Assembly (NCBI RefSeq): GCF_036924645.1
Contig: NZ_JAZHRX010000001.1
Location: forward strand, 3,809,501 to 3,873,500
Source: Bradyrhizobium sp. AZCC 2176
GTDB taxonomy: Bacteria > Pseudomonadota > Alphaproteobacteria > Rhizobiales > Xanthobacteraceae
Direction of reading: 5' to 3'
DNA: 64,000 nucleotides
Of this stretch, positions 35,956 through 44,382 are shown one piece after another (position 1 is the first letter of the stretch; every line of letters starts with the position of its first letter). Both the position numbers and the translations under genes were made by a program. The notes under the pieces are model-generated. The model had not been told where the DNA came from. It ran no database searches and worked only from the letters and a program-made list of their open reading frames with translations.

Positions 35956-36357
35956 ATGGGTGTGGATTTATTGAATCTGAAAGGCCTGCAGGAACTCGAT
36001 CCGCAAGGACCCGTGGTGATGGTGAACCTGATGCGGTTCCGCGAGCGCTCACTCGACGGCGACGGCTCCGGCTGGGACGCTTATCTGCGCTACAGCGCGC
36101 TCACCGTGCCGATGATCAAGGCGCGCGGCGGCACGCTGCTATGGACCGGCGACGCCAAGGCAGTCGCGCTCGGGGAGCAAGACGGCCATCAATGGGATTA
36201 TCTGGCACTGGTGTATTACCCGACGGTCGCCGCGTTCATCGATATGATGACCTCGGAAGATTACGAGCAGCGCTGTGACCCGCACCGCACCAACGGCTGC
36301 GCAGCCCATGTGATCATCGCGACGAGGGAAGCCTATAGCAAGTTCAAGGTCCCGTAG
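35956..36357 (+). CDS. DUF1330-like protein (dimeric alpha/beta-barrel type)
   Basis: A 133-residue protein. The opening QGPVVMVNLMRFRERSLDG and the central LLWTGDAKAVALGEQDGHQWDYLALVYYPTVAAFIDMMTSEDYEQRC have the pattern of DUF1330/ferredoxin-like barrel proteins, in which a small dimer binds or transforms small molecules. No catalytic residue can be named. The ATG at 35956 follows GAGGTG; a GTG at 35947 is also in frame. Confidence 0.75.
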   Translation: MGVDLLNLKGLQELDPQGPVVMVNLMRFRERSLDGDGSGWDAYLRYSALTVPMIKARGGTLLWTGDAKAVALGEQDGHQWDYLALVYYPTVAAFIDMMTSEDYEQRCDPHRTNGCAAHVIIATREAYSKFKVP

Positions 36358-36460
36358 TCCGGATGGAGCAAAGCGCAATCCGGAATAGCTTGACCGCTGT
36401 GAGGCTGCCCCTGGATTTCGCGGCGCTCCATCCGGGCTATGGGATTGCGCTTCATCCGGG
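36358..36460. repeat. Interspersed inverted repeat (CCGGATGGAGC family)
   Basis: Copies of CCGGATGGAGC...GCAATCCGG and the opposite GCTCCATCCGGG...ATTGCGCTTCATCCGG are inverted with respect to each other, between two convergent genes. It is part of the general population of palindromic repeats in this genome. Confidence 0.65.
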
Positions 36461-36483
36461 GACCGTTACCCCCATCTACGGCA

Positions 36484-37092
36484 CTACCGCGACAGCGGAT
36501 CAACCGCCGCGCGGCAGGCTGTTTGCACCAGATGGCGGACCTCGCTGGTCTGCCGCCTCCGGTTCAGCATCGCGAACATCGGGTAGCTCGTCAGCGCAAA
36601 GATCATGTCGACGGCGTCCTCGCGCGCGCGGCGCGATGCGGTCTTCGCGGCGACGCGCCCGACCAGCATACCGACCAGCTTGCGGCGTCGCTCGTTGCGT
36701 TCGAGCAGCGCCTCAGCAAACTCGGGATCGGTTGCCATCGCCTCGTGGAGGCGGCCAATGGCAGCGTCCCTGGCCCAGAAGCCGCAGAAGATGTCGACCA
36801 CGCGATCCAGCGCCAGCAGCGGGTTCGGCATTGCCATGGCATCGGCGATTTCATGAAGCCCGCCCTGGCGTGCGATGTCGTCGAACACAGCTTCGAGCAG
36901 GCCGCGCCGTGATCCGAACTGATTGTAGACGGTAAGTCGTGTCACGCCGGCCACTTTTGCCACCGTGTCCAGCGAAAATCGCGCGATGCTCGCATCCTCG
37001 CGCAGCAGTTTGGCCGCGGCTTCGATGACGCGATCGCGCTTCTCCGCCGCGGCGGCCGACCGCACGGAACTCACATAGGCACGCTTTTTCAT
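36484..37092 (-). CDS. TetR/AcrR family transcriptional regulator
   Basis: A 202-residue regulator with an N-terminal TetR helix-turn-helix: RVIEAAAKLLRE, then FSLDTVAKVAGVTRLTVYNQFGSRRGLLEAVFDD, about residues 23-75. The C-terminal ligand domain is not recognisable by family. It is divergent from a small membrane protein gene at 37170, and a 15-bp palindrome lies between them, so it probably represses that gene and itself. Confidence 0.9.
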   Translation of the reverse strand: MKKRAYVSSVRSAAAAEKRDRVIEAAAKLLREDASIARFSLDTVAKVAGVTRLTVYNQFGSRRGLLEAVFDDIARQGGLHEIADAMAMPNPLLALDRVVDIFCGFWARDAAIGRLHEAMATDPEFAEALLERNERRRKLVGMLVGRVAAKTASRRAREDAVDMIFALTSYPMFAMLNRRRQTSEVRHLVQTACRAAVDPLSR

Positions 37093-37107
37093 TTACTCGC
37101 CATCCTT

Positions 37108-37136
37108 TTGACGAATTGATTATACATTATGTATAT
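37108..37136 (+). promoter_or_regulatory. Promoter with overlapping TetR-type palindrome
   Basis: A TTGACG box at 37108-37113 and a GTATAT box at 37131-37136 are 17 bases apart. The palindrome TATACAT-T-ATGTATA (37121-37135) covers the -10 region. Odd-centred 15-bp palindromes are typical operators for TetR proteins, and a TetR gene is divergent here. A repressor bound at this site would block transcription of the membrane-protein gene. Confidence 0.5.
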
Positions 37137-37169
37137 CTAATTACAACTTCCGATCCGAAAGCGAGCTCC

Positions 37170-37574
37170 ATGCAGATTCCACTCATCATAACCCTGTCCC
37201 TTCACGTGTTGTCATCGGTGTTCTGGGCAGGATCGAGCTTTACGCTGGCGCGAACCGGCGGCGCCGGCGGCGAGCAGTTGTTTGGTCCGCAAATGGGCGC
37301 CGCGGTCGTCACGATCCTGACCGGCGCCTATCTCGGACACTCCGTTCATGCCGGCATGTTCGGTACGGCTGAGCAAATCCTGGCGGTCGGGGCGCTCGCT
37401 GCGCTGGTTGCCGCCGCCGTTCAGGGCGCGATCGGCGGCCGCGCGATCAGAAGTTTGCGCAATGGGAAAGCCGACGCGGCGGATGTGCGCTCGCGCATCG
37501 CCACGGCCCAGCGCGTCGCGGCGTTACTGCTTGCAGTGACGGCGGTGTGCATGGGCGCGGCGCGCTATGCGTGA
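37170..37574 (+). CDS. Small membrane protein, divergent from TetR regulator
   Basis: A 134-residue protein with about four hydrophobic segments: IPLIITLSLHVLSSVFWAGSSF, FGPQMGAAVVTILTGAYLG, ILAVGALAALVAAAVQGAI and AALLLAVTAVCMGAARYA. It is small, hydrophobic and unassigned to a family by me. The first segment (HVLSSVFWAGS) recalls copper-resistance or heme-export-like small membrane proteins, but this is only a resemblance. The ATG at 37170 is preferred; an upstream in-frame ATG at 37116 would lie in the promoter. Confidence 0.7.
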   Translation: MQIPLIITLSLHVLSSVFWAGSSFTLARTGGAGGEQLFGPQMGAAVVTILTGAYLGHSVHAGMFGTAEQILAVGALAALVAAAVQGAIGGRAIRSLRNGKADAADVRSRIATAQRVAALLLAVTAVCMGAARYA

Positions 37575-37576
37575 GG

Positions 37577-38596
37577 TCAGATCCGCGGAATGCCGGCGTC
37601 GTTGATCACCTTCGACCATTTGTCGATTTCCGACGACACCAGCGCGCGCATCTCGTCCGGCGTGCTGCCGCGGACTTCGCCGCCGGTGGCCGTCTCCAGC
37701 GCGGTCTTCGTCGCGGGATCGGCCAGCATCGACTGGATCTCGGTGTTGAGCCGTTTGACGATATCTGGCGGCGTACCCTTGGGGACTACCAGCCCGGCCC
37801 AGGTGCGGACGTCGAAGCCTTTGACTCCGGCTTCCTGCGCGGACGGCACGTTGGGAAGCAGCTTTGTGCGCGCAGGCGAGGTCACCGCGAGGCCGCGAAT
37901 GGCGCCGCTCTCGATCTGGCCTGCGAGCAGCACAGTTGTTCCGACGATCACAGGAACGTCTCCGGCGAGCAGGGAGGTGACGGTCAGTGAGTCACCGCGA
38001 TAGGGGACGTGCACCATCTTGGTGCCGGCGGTGATATTCAGCAACTCGCCGGCGAGGTGATGCGTGCTGCCGAAACCGACCGAGCCGTAGCTCAGGTCAT
38101 CTGGCTTCGCTTTCGCCATCGCAATCAGGTCCGCCAGCGTCCTCGCCTGATGGTCGGCGCGAACCGCGATCACCAGCGCGTAATAGACCATCGTCGACAG
38201 CATCTCGAAACTGTCGGTGGGGCTATAGGCGAGCTGCTTGTAGAGCGCTCCCGAAATCGCGTGCGCTCCCGTGACGAGGCCGATCGTGTAGCCGTCCGGC
38301 GCGGATCTGGCGACGGCGTCCGCCGCGAGATTGCCGCCGGCCCCCGGCTTGGCTTCTACCAGCACCGGCTGTCCCAGTCGCTTGGAAAGCCCGTCGGAGA
38401 CGATGCGCGCCATGGTATCGGCGGCGCCGCCCGCCGCAAAACCATGCAGCAGCCGGATCGGCCGGTTGGGATAGGGCTGCGCGGCGGCGATCGAGGACGT
38501 AACACATATCAGGCCGGCGAGACTGACGATGGCTGCCATGCAGCGCAGGGCAGACCATCTATGCAGTAGATCCAGCGATCGAGCCATTTGTTTCAT
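37577..38596 (-). CDS. Tripartite tricarboxylate transporter substrate-binding protein (Bug family), second copy
   Basis: A 339-residue Bug-family protein with a signal peptide ending near SSIAAAQPYPN. It shows the family stretches YPNRPIRLLHGFAAGGAADTMARIVSDGL, VLVEAKPGAGGNLAADAVARSAPDGYTIG, MVHVPYRGDSLTVTSLLAGDVPVIVG and LPNVPSAQEAGVKGFDVRTWAGLVVPKG. No tctAB partner genes are adjacent. Its 3' end is 2 bases from the convergent membrane-protein gene. Confidence 0.92.
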   Translation of the reverse strand: MKQMARSLDLLHRWSALRCMAAIVSLAGLICVTSSIAAAQPYPNRPIRLLHGFAAGGAADTMARIVSDGLSKRLGQPVLVEAKPGAGGNLAADAVARSAPDGYTIGLVTGAHAISGALYKQLAYSPTDSFEMLSTMVYYALVIAVRADHQARTLADLIAMAKAKPDDLSYGSVGFGSTHHLAGELLNITAGTKMVHVPYRGDSLTVTSLLAGDVPVIVGTTVLLAGQIESGAIRGLAVTSPARTKLLPNVPSAQEAGVKGFDVRTWAGLVVPKGTPPDIVKRLNTEIQSMLADPATKTALETATGGEVRGSTPDEMRALVSSEIDKWSKVINDAGIPRI

Positions 38597-38719
38597 CCCT
38601 GATGTTTTGTTTTTGTCGTAACGCGGTGCGATTACCTGGTGCTGCTAGCTGGCACCGCGCACCGCCGGAGAGAGTTCGTTAGCCTCGCCGGCCGGGCCGA
38701 CGCCGCGCGAGCACGCCGC

Positions 38720-39715
38720 TCAGTCCGGGGTCATCACGATCTTGCCGAATGCGGCGCCTGAATCGAGCAGTTCATGCGCGGCGCGCACTTCCGAGAGCTT
38801 GAAGCATTTGAAGATCGACGGGCGAATGGCGCCGTCGGCGAGATAGCCGATCATCCTGCGCATGATGTCGCGCCGACCGTCGCGGTCGTGATCATAGATG
38901 TGAAAGGAAAAGCAGCGGATCGCCGGGCAGATATCGAGATACTTCCGCATCTCGCCCATCAGGTTTTCGGTCGGCAGTCCGGCAAACGCGTTGTAGGAGA
39001 TGAGGGTGCCCCATTTATCGAGCGCGCCGAGGTAGGAATAGAATTCCGGCCCGCAGACGTGATCGAGCACCAGGCTGACGCCGCGGCCGTCCGTCAGCGC
39101 GCGGGTGCGGGCGATCACGTTCTCGTCGCGGTAGAAGATGGTTTCATCAGCCCCCATCTTGCGCGCGAACGCGGCCTTCTCCGCCGTAGAGACGGTCCCG
39201 ATCACTTTCATCCCGGCGATTTTCGCAAGCTGCACCAGCGAGGTCCCGACCCCGCCGGCTGCGCCGACGACGAGGGCGGAGTGGGCTGGCGTGCTGGACC
39301 CGCAATTGTTCAACAGCGCCCAGGCGACCTGGTAGTTCGGCAGGCAAACGGCGTCCTCGAACGCGACGTTCCCTGGCAGCATGTGCACGGCGTCCGCAGG
39401 CGCCGCGACATATTCGGCATAGCAACCGCCACGCTGGGCAAGGTCGCGCGCGCTCAAGAGCACCCTCTGGCCGACGGAGATCTCGCTCACCTCGGCGCCG
39501 ACGGCTTCGATCTGTCCGGCGACGTCGTTGCCGGGATTGGCCGGCAGCGGCGGCATCCATTTGTAGACGCCGCTGCGGATCAGTCTGTCGGGCTGCCCGA
39601 CGCCGAAGGCCTTGGCGCGGATCAGGACGTCCCGCTCGCCCAGGGCCGGCATTGGCAACTCGGTGTAGTCGAGCGCCTCCGGGCCTCCCGGACGATGCAC
39701 CAATACAGCCCTCAT
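38720..39715 (-). CDS. Zinc-independent medium-chain dehydrogenase/quinone oxidoreductase
   Basis: A 331-residue MDR protein of the quinone-oxidoreductase type. It has a GroES-like N-terminal domain (RAVLVHRPGGPEALDYTELPMPALGERDVLIRAKAFGV) and an NAD(P)-binding domain with the loop SALVVGAAGGVGTSLVQLAKIAGMKVIGTV. The zinc ligands of alcohol dehydrogenases are not seen. It is probably NADPH-dependent and acts on quinones or enals. The ATG at 39715 gives the standard N-terminus. The upstream region carries TTTTCGAAAA palindromes. Confidence 0.9.
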   Translation of the reverse strand: MRAVLVHRPGGPEALDYTELPMPALGERDVLIRAKAFGVGQPDRLIRSGVYKWMPPLPANPGNDVAGQIEAVGAEVSEISVGQRVLLSARDLAQRGGCYAEYVAAPADAVHMLPGNVAFEDAVCLPNYQVAWALLNNCGSSTPAHSALVVGAAGGVGTSLVQLAKIAGMKVIGTVSTAEKAAFARKMGADETIFYRDENVIARTRALTDGRGVSLVLDHVCGPEFYSYLGALDKWGTLISYNAFAGLPTENLMGEMRKYLDICPAIRCFSFHIYDHDRDGRRDIMRRMIGYLADGAIRPSIFKCFKLSEVRAAHELLDSGAAFGKIVMTPD

Positions 39716-39740
39716 GCGAATGCCGCTCCCCAATTTCAAG

Positions 39741-39754
39741 TATTTTCGAAAATA
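39741..39754. promoter_or_regulatory. TTTTCGAAAA palindrome, site 1
   Basis: A perfect 14-bp palindrome, TATTTTCGAAAATA, 26 bases before the start codon of the quinone oxidoreductase-like gene. A matching 12-bp copy is at 39959-39970. The close spacing to the start codon suggests a repressor site. Confidence 0.45.
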
Positions 39755-39958
39755 TTGCTCATTGCGAAAATGATTGCAACAGGATTTTGCCAATCTGCAC
39801 CCTGGTCGCCGGCCCTATCCAGCCCACGCTCAACTGCGCTGCAAAACGCCTCCGGTGCGATCAGCTCCGGCTGATTGCTCGCGGGTGGCCGACGGCAGTC
39901 CATCCGACAAGAGCACTTGAGGATGCCCCGGCGGCGAATTCCCGTCGTGCTCGGCAAA

Positions 39959-39970
39959 ATTTTCGAAAAT
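39959..39970. promoter_or_regulatory. TTTTCGAAAA palindrome, site 2
   Basis: A perfect 12-bp palindrome, ATTTTCGAAAAT, about 218 bases from site 1. The pair suggests cooperative binding or control of two promoters. No regulator in the window is assigned to it. Confidence 0.4.
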
Positions 39971-40103
39971 AGTGGATTTTTAAGGTGAAGCTTACCGCCA
40001 CCAACCCGCGAGAAGTCTGCGGGCACGCCCTTCAGGCGCAAGCCAGTGACGGCCTACGACATCAGGAGTGCAGGGCGGGCGGAGGTGAGCGCCGCTTCGG
40101 CTG

Positions 40104-41321
40104 CTAGAATTTCCGCACCAGATCCGGCGTGATCTCGCTCAGATTGCGGATGCCGAGCAGCGCCAGGTCGCGGTCGATCTCGGCCTTGAGCAGCGTGATC
40201 GCGCGCTGCACGCCGGCTTCGCCGCCGGCAATCGCGGCATAAAGGAAGGGACGGCCTATCCAGACGAAATGCGCGCCGAGCGCGAGCGCCTTGATCACGT
40301 CGGTGCCGCGGCGGATGCCGCCATCGACCATGACTGTCATCCCGTTTGCTTCGGCCGCGATCTCCGGCAGCGTGCGCAGGCCCGACATCGTGTAGTCGAG
40401 CTGGCGGCCGCCATGGTTGGACAGCATCACGCCGTCGACGCCGCTCTCGCGCGCGATGCGCGCATCGGTCGGCGAGATCAGTCCCTTGACGACGAGCTTG
40501 CCCTTCCAGCGCTTGCGGATCAGTTCGACATGCTTCCAGGCGAGCTGGTCGCGGGCGCCGATGTTCCGCATCAGGTTTTTTGCCAGCACCGGCGGGCCGC
40601 GTTTGGCGTCCATGTTCTCGAAATGCGGCATGCCGTGGTGCATCACCGTGCGGGCCCAGGTGCCGAACAGCCAGTGCGGATGGGTGACCGTGTCCCAGAA
40701 CACGCGCGGCGTGATCGCGAGCGGCACCTGAAAACCGTTCCGGATGTTGTTCTCGCGGTTCGGCGGTACCGGCACGTCGGCGGTGACGACGAAGGTGTCG
40801 TAGCCGGCCGCCGCCACGCGATCGACCAGCGGCTCGATCCGCTCGGGCAGGCCGGCGAGATAGGCCTGGTACCACGCCGCCTGGTTGGCGGCGCGCACAT
40901 CCTCCAGCGTGATCAGCGACGAGGCGCTGAGAATCATCGGCACGTTCTCAGACCTGGCCGCCTGCGTCAGCGCGATGTCGCCGCGATAGGCGCACAGCGC
41001 CGAAGAGCCCATCGGCGGAATGCCGAACGGCGAGGCATAGGTCTTGCCGAACAGCGTCGTGGTCTGGTCGCGGCCGGAGACGTCGTTGAGCACGCGCGGC
41101 ACAAAGCCGTATTCGTCGAAGGCCTTGCGGTTGTCGCGGACGGCCGCGTCAGTCTCGGCACCGCCAGATATGTAGCCGTAAAGGAATTTTGGAATCCGGC
41201 GCCGTGCGGTCGGTTCGAAATCGTCGAGCGAGAGATATTTTTGCAAAGCCCGCGGCACCGCGCTTTCGGTGCGGTTCACCGTCGTGGGCGGCGCGGTCAG
41301 GCTAGCGGATTTGTCGAGCAC
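40104..41321 (-). CDS. FMN-dependent alpha-hydroxy-acid dehydrogenase, second member
   Basis: A 405-residue member of the alpha-hydroxy-acid oxidase/dehydrogenase family. The active-site stretch is LSNHGGRQLDYTMSGLRTLPEI with the catalytic histidine. The FMN-phosphate loop is VDGGIRRGTDVIKALALGAHFVWIGRP, followed by AIAGGEAGVQRAI. Other family motifs are RIPKFLYGYISGGAETD and PFGIPPMGSSALCAYRGD. It differs in sequence and N-terminus from the LldD-type gene at 3763, so it probably has a different substrate. Confidence 0.9.
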   Translation of the reverse strand: MLDKSASLTAPPTTVNRTESAVPRALQKYLSLDDFEPTARRRIPKFLYGYISGGAETDAAVRDNRKAFDEYGFVPRVLNDVSGRDQTTTLFGKTYASPFGIPPMGSSALCAYRGDIALTQAARSENVPMILSASSLITLEDVRAANQAAWYQAYLAGLPERIEPLVDRVAAAGYDTFVVTADVPVPPNRENNIRNGFQVPLAITPRVFWDTVTHPHWLFGTWARTVMHHGMPHFENMDAKRGPPVLAKNLMRNIGARDQLAWKHVELIRKRWKGKLVVKGLISPTDARIARESGVDGVMLSNHGGRQLDYTMSGLRTLPEIAAEANGMTVMVDGGIRRGTDVIKALALGAHFVWIGRPFLYAAIAGGEAGVQRAITLLKAEIDRDLALLGIRNLSEITPDLVRKF

Positions 41322-41362
41322 GTCGGGCGTTCCAGTTTTCTTGGTTGTTGTGCGGAGGCAGG

Positions 41363-42178
41363 TTAGCGGCGGGGAGGCGGTCCGCCGAATTTCTGGCCGG
41401 CCTTGGTGACGGACGCGCTGACCTCGCCGAGCATTTTTCGCGTCTCGGCGATCAACTGCCCGGACTTCTTGTCGAAACTTTCGATCAGCTCGCGCATCGA
41501 AATCACGGTCGGCAGCAATTCGCCGCCATATTTGTCGCTGGCGAGGCTGCCGAGGAAATCCTTGGTCTTGGTCAGCGCGTCGTCGACGGCGTTGACGCCG
41601 TTTTCGGCGGTCGCGATGATGGAAGTGATCTTCTCGCCATTGCCGGACAGCGAGGCGGTGAACGTCTCGAAATTCCGCAGCGTATCTTTGATCGCCACCT
41701 CGTTGTCTGATATCACCCGGTCGACATTGCGCAGCGCCGCGCGGATCTTTTCCTGGGTGTTGAGCATCCCTTCCGGATCGGCGGTCAGCTCGGGAATGCC
41801 GTCCGCGCCCTTTGGCGGCGGCGCCGCCTCGTCCGATCCGCCGGTGAACGAGATCGCCGCAATGCCGGTCAGCCCCTGAAATTCGAGGCCGACTTGCGTG
41901 TCGCTTTTCACCGGCGTGTTGCCGTCGATCATGGCAAGCGCCACGACGCGGCGCGGATGGTCGAGCTTGAGCGAGACCACGTCGCCGACCCGGATGCCGG
42001 CGAAATTGACGCTGCCGCCCTTGCGCAGGCCGGACGCCGAGCCTTCGAAGATCACGCGGAACGGCACCTTCTGCTTGGCGCTGACGAACTTCTGATAGCC
42101 GAGAAACCCGCCCAGCGATCCCCCGATCAGGACCAGGACGAGCGTGCCGATCATCAGATTGCTGGCGCGAACCTTCAT
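41363..42178 (-). CDS. MlaD/MCE-domain protein, isolated
   Basis: A 271-residue protein with one N-terminal transmembrane segment (LMIGTLVLVLIGGSLGGFLGY). An MCE domain follows: VPFRVIFEGSASGLRKGGSVNFAGIRVGDVVSLKLD, LEFQGLTGIAAISFTGG. The C-terminal part is helical (DNEVAIKDTLRNFETFTASL...). MCE proteins bind lipid for transport between membranes, usually with MlaE and MlaF encoded alongside. No such partners are adjacent here, so it is an orphan in this window. The ATG at 42178 follows GGAAGGG. Confidence 0.88.
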   Translation of the reverse strand: MKVRASNLMIGTLVLVLIGGSLGGFLGYQKFVSAKQKVPFRVIFEGSASGLRKGGSVNFAGIRVGDVVSLKLDHPRRVVALAMIDGNTPVKSDTQVGLEFQGLTGIAAISFTGGSDEAAPPPKGADGIPELTADPEGMLNTQEKIRAALRNVDRVISDNEVAIKDTLRNFETFTASLSGNGEKITSIIATAENGVNAVDDALTKTKDFLGSLASDKYGGELLPTVISMRELIESFDKKSGQLIAETRKMLGEVSASVTKAGQKFGGPPPRR

Positions 42179-42404
42179 CGAACCCTTCCGAAGCAGGGCC
42201 AAGAAATAGCGGATTTAGCCCGGTAAGTCACCGCGAGCCCCTTAACCTCTCGCCGCTTGCGGGGAAAGGTCGAAATTTGCGGGAAGCGCGAATTTCGGGC
42301 GAGGGGAGCGGTACAAGTATCGCGGCATCGTTATCTGCGGAGAGAGCCCATCGCCCTGACCCATCTCGCCGCGAGAGTAGGGAGAGCGAAGGATAGTCCT
42401 GTCG

Positions 42405-43331
42405 CTAGCCAGATTGTTTCCGCGACGCCACAAACACCCCGGCCAGCACCAGCGCGAAGCCGATGAAGTGGAACGCCTGCGGATGCTCGCCGAGGAAGAC
42501 GATCGACATAATGGTTCCGAACACCGGCACCACGTGGAAGAACGGCGCGGCGCGGTTGGCGCCGATCAGTTGCACGCCGCGATTGAAGCAGAGATAGGCG
42601 ATCGTCGAGGGAAACAGCGCGACATAGAACAGCGTCAGCAGATTGGCGGTGTCGATCTGCATCGGCGGCCGCGCGAACAGTTCCCAGATGAACAGCGGGA
42701 TCAGGCAGGCCGCGCCGGCTCCGAAGGTGAAGGCGACGAATGACAGGCCATGGATATCGGGGCGTTTCAGCGACAGCACCGAATAGATCCCGAAGATCGC
42801 CAGCGCCACGATGAAGATCAGGTCGCCGATATTGAAGTCGATGCCGGACAGCTTGGTGAGGTCGCCATGCATCAGGATGATCAGCACACCGGCCATCGAC
42901 AGCATGACGCCCGCCGCCTGCGCCAGCGTCAGCCGCACGCCGAGCAGCAGCAGCGACCACACCGCGACCACCAGCGGGCCGGCCGACTGCAACAACAGTG
43001 TGTTCAGCGCCTGGGTGTGCTCGAGCGCCCAGTATTGCAGCGTATTGAACGCGCCGATGCCGGTGATGGAGAGCAGGATCATGATGCCGAGGCGGCTGCG
43101 GATTGCCGCCCAGTCGCGCGCCAGATGCTTCCACGCAAACGGCAGGATGATCAGGAATGCGAACGACCAGCGCAGGAACGAAAGCGTCACCGGCGCGATA
43201 TGGCCGGCGGCCAGCCTTCCGACGATGGCGTTGCCGGCCCAGCATAGCGCGGTGATGCTGAGCAGCAGATAAGGCTGGTTGGCGAGCCAGTTTCCGGATC
43301 GGGCGGGTGAGGTCTGTTCGGATGCCGTCAT
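42405..43331 (-). CDS. EamA/DMT family transporter, second copy
   Basis: A 308-residue ten-segment membrane protein. It is a paralog of the gene at 34916-35890, sharing NQPYLLLSITALCWAGNAIVGR, QSAGPLVVAVWSLLLLGVRLT and LIGANRAAPFFHVVPVFGTIMSIVFLGE. It probably exports a metabolite. The two copies share the flanking theme of hydroxyacid or carboxylate metabolism. Downstream (42179-42404) holds repeat-like sequence but no gene. Confidence 0.9.
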   Translation of the reverse strand: MTASEQTSPARSGNWLANQPYLLLSITALCWAGNAIVGRLAAGHIAPVTLSFLRWSFAFLIILPFAWKHLARDWAAIRSRLGIMILLSITGIGAFNTLQYWALEHTQALNTLLLQSAGPLVVAVWSLLLLGVRLTLAQAAGVMLSMAGVLIILMHGDLTKLSGIDFNIGDLIFIVALAIFGIYSVLSLKRPDIHGLSFVAFTFGAGAACLIPLFIWELFARPPMQIDTANLLTLFYVALFPSTIAYLCFNRGVQLIGANRAAPFFHVVPVFGTIMSIVFLGEHPQAFHFIGFALVLAGVFVASRKQSG

Positions 43332-43708
43332 CTAAGGCCCGGTGCATGGCGCCGCGGCCCGCCCGGCTGACGTCGCCGGGCCGGAATGCAGCCCGGCCCC
43401 CGTCACAGACACGGATTTGGGGCGCTCATCAATGGGGCAGGATGCATCGCGACCATGCACCCCGCCTTATTCTGTTCCTTGTCCGTTGTTTGGGGTTGCC
43501 AGCGGGCGGGCGGATATGCAATCAAAGGACGATTGATTCATGCGACCCAACCCTGGTTTGTTTTTCGGGCGCATGCAGTGGGTTATTCCGGGCTAATTTC
43601 AGTACAGGGCGTTCGTTCGATCGCTGGGACCACGGTTTTGCAGGCGGCGGCTGCGCAACAGCTTTGTCTGTCCGTGAGGCGAATTTCTAGAGAAGATGGG
43701 TCATTCCT
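43332..43708. other. 377-base region without a supported gene
   Basis: No convincing coding signal is seen between the EamA gene and the following small gene. Short open frames on both strands lack features. It presumably holds the promoters of the divergent EamA gene and of the small gene that starts at 43709. Confidence 0.4.
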
Positions 43709-43885
43709 TTGAACAATCCGATGTCGGCCGAAGAAGCCGAAGCCGAAACACGTCACCAGTTTGCCGTTCGCGCCAATTCGATCCTGGCGTTCATCGAATG
43801 CGATGAGGAGCAACGCCCGAAACTGCGCAACGCCATCATCGAGGCGATGCTATGGGCGCAGACGCAGCCCACACTCACCCAGTAG
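43709..43885 (+). CDS. Small conserved-looking protein (58 residues)
   Basis: A 58-residue open frame with TTG at 43709 (ATG at 43721 gives 54 residues). The translation is acidic and alpha-helical in look: MSAEEAEAETRHQFAVRANS, then ILAFIECDEEQRPKLRNAII, then EAMLWAQTQP. The regular helix pattern and the absence of the low-complexity bias of shadow frames support a real gene. Function unknown; no domain recognised. Confidence 0.55.
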   Translation: MNNPMSAEEAEAETRHQFAVRANSILAFIECDEEQRPKLRNAIIEAMLWAQTQPTLTQ

Positions 43886-43908
43886 CGGCTTGCCGAAGCC
43901 AAAGCCGC

Positions 43909-44382
43909 TCACGTCACCAGTGCGCGCGCGATCGCGCCCGCAGCCTTCACGGCGTCCTCGGGAGCGAGTTCGACCTGCAGGCCGCGCTGGCCGCCATTGA
44001 TGAACACGCTGGCATGGCCGAGCGCCGCCGCCTCGATCGCGACCGGCACGCGCTTCTTCTGCCCGAACGGCGAGATGCCGCCGACATGGTAGCCAGTCAG
44101 CCGTTCGGCATCCGCCGGCCGCATCATCTTCGCCGCCTTGGCGGCGAAGGCGCTGGCGAGCTTTTTCATGCTGACCTCGCAGTCCGACGGCACCACGGCG
44201 CAGACCGGCTTGCCGTCGACCTCGGCCATCAGCGTTTTGAGCACGCGCGCAGGCTCAACGCCGAGCGCTTCCGCCGCCTGCAGCCCGATGCTCGCCGCAT
44301 CCGGATCGTAGTCGTAGGCATGCAGGGTGAATTTCACGCCAAGCTTTTCCAGCGCCTGGGTTGCACGGGTGGTTTTCGACAT
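43909..44382 (-). CDS. ybaK: Cys-tRNA(Pro)/aminoacyl-tRNA deacylase (YbaK/EbsC)
   Basis: A 157-residue YbaK/EbsC-family editing protein. It hydrolyses mischarged Cys-tRNA(Pro). Family stretches are TRATQALEKLGVKFTLHAYDYD, ARVLKTLMAEVDGKPVCAVVPSD with the conserved lysine, and TGYHVGGISPFGQKKRVPVAIE. The length is normal for the family. It is cytoplasmic. The gene lies alone, convergent with the small gene upstream of it. Confidence 0.94.
   Translation of the reverse strand: MSKTTRATQALEKLGVKFTLHAYDYDPDAASIGLQAAEALGVEPARVLKTLMAEVDGKPVCAVVPSDCEVSMKKLASAFAAKAAKMMRPADAERLTGYHVGGISPFGQKKRVPVAIEAAALGHASVFINGGQRGLQVELAPEDAVKAAGAIARALVT

Larger units (their letters stand above)
39716..40103. other. 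388-base intergenic region with TTTTCGAAAA palindromes
   Basis: No convincing gene is seen here; short open frames on both strands have no recognisable features. Two related palindromes are visible: TATTTTCGAAAATA at 39741-39754, just upstream of the oxidoreductase start, and ATTTTCGAAAAT at 39959-39970. Both are AT-rich against a GC-rich background and may be operator sites for an unlinked regulator. Confidence 0.45.

Noticed and set aside
39652..40041. Two short open frames of about 100 codons in the 39.7-40.1 kb gap
   Set aside because: No signal peptide, domain or ribosome-binding site, and they overlap each other on opposite strands.
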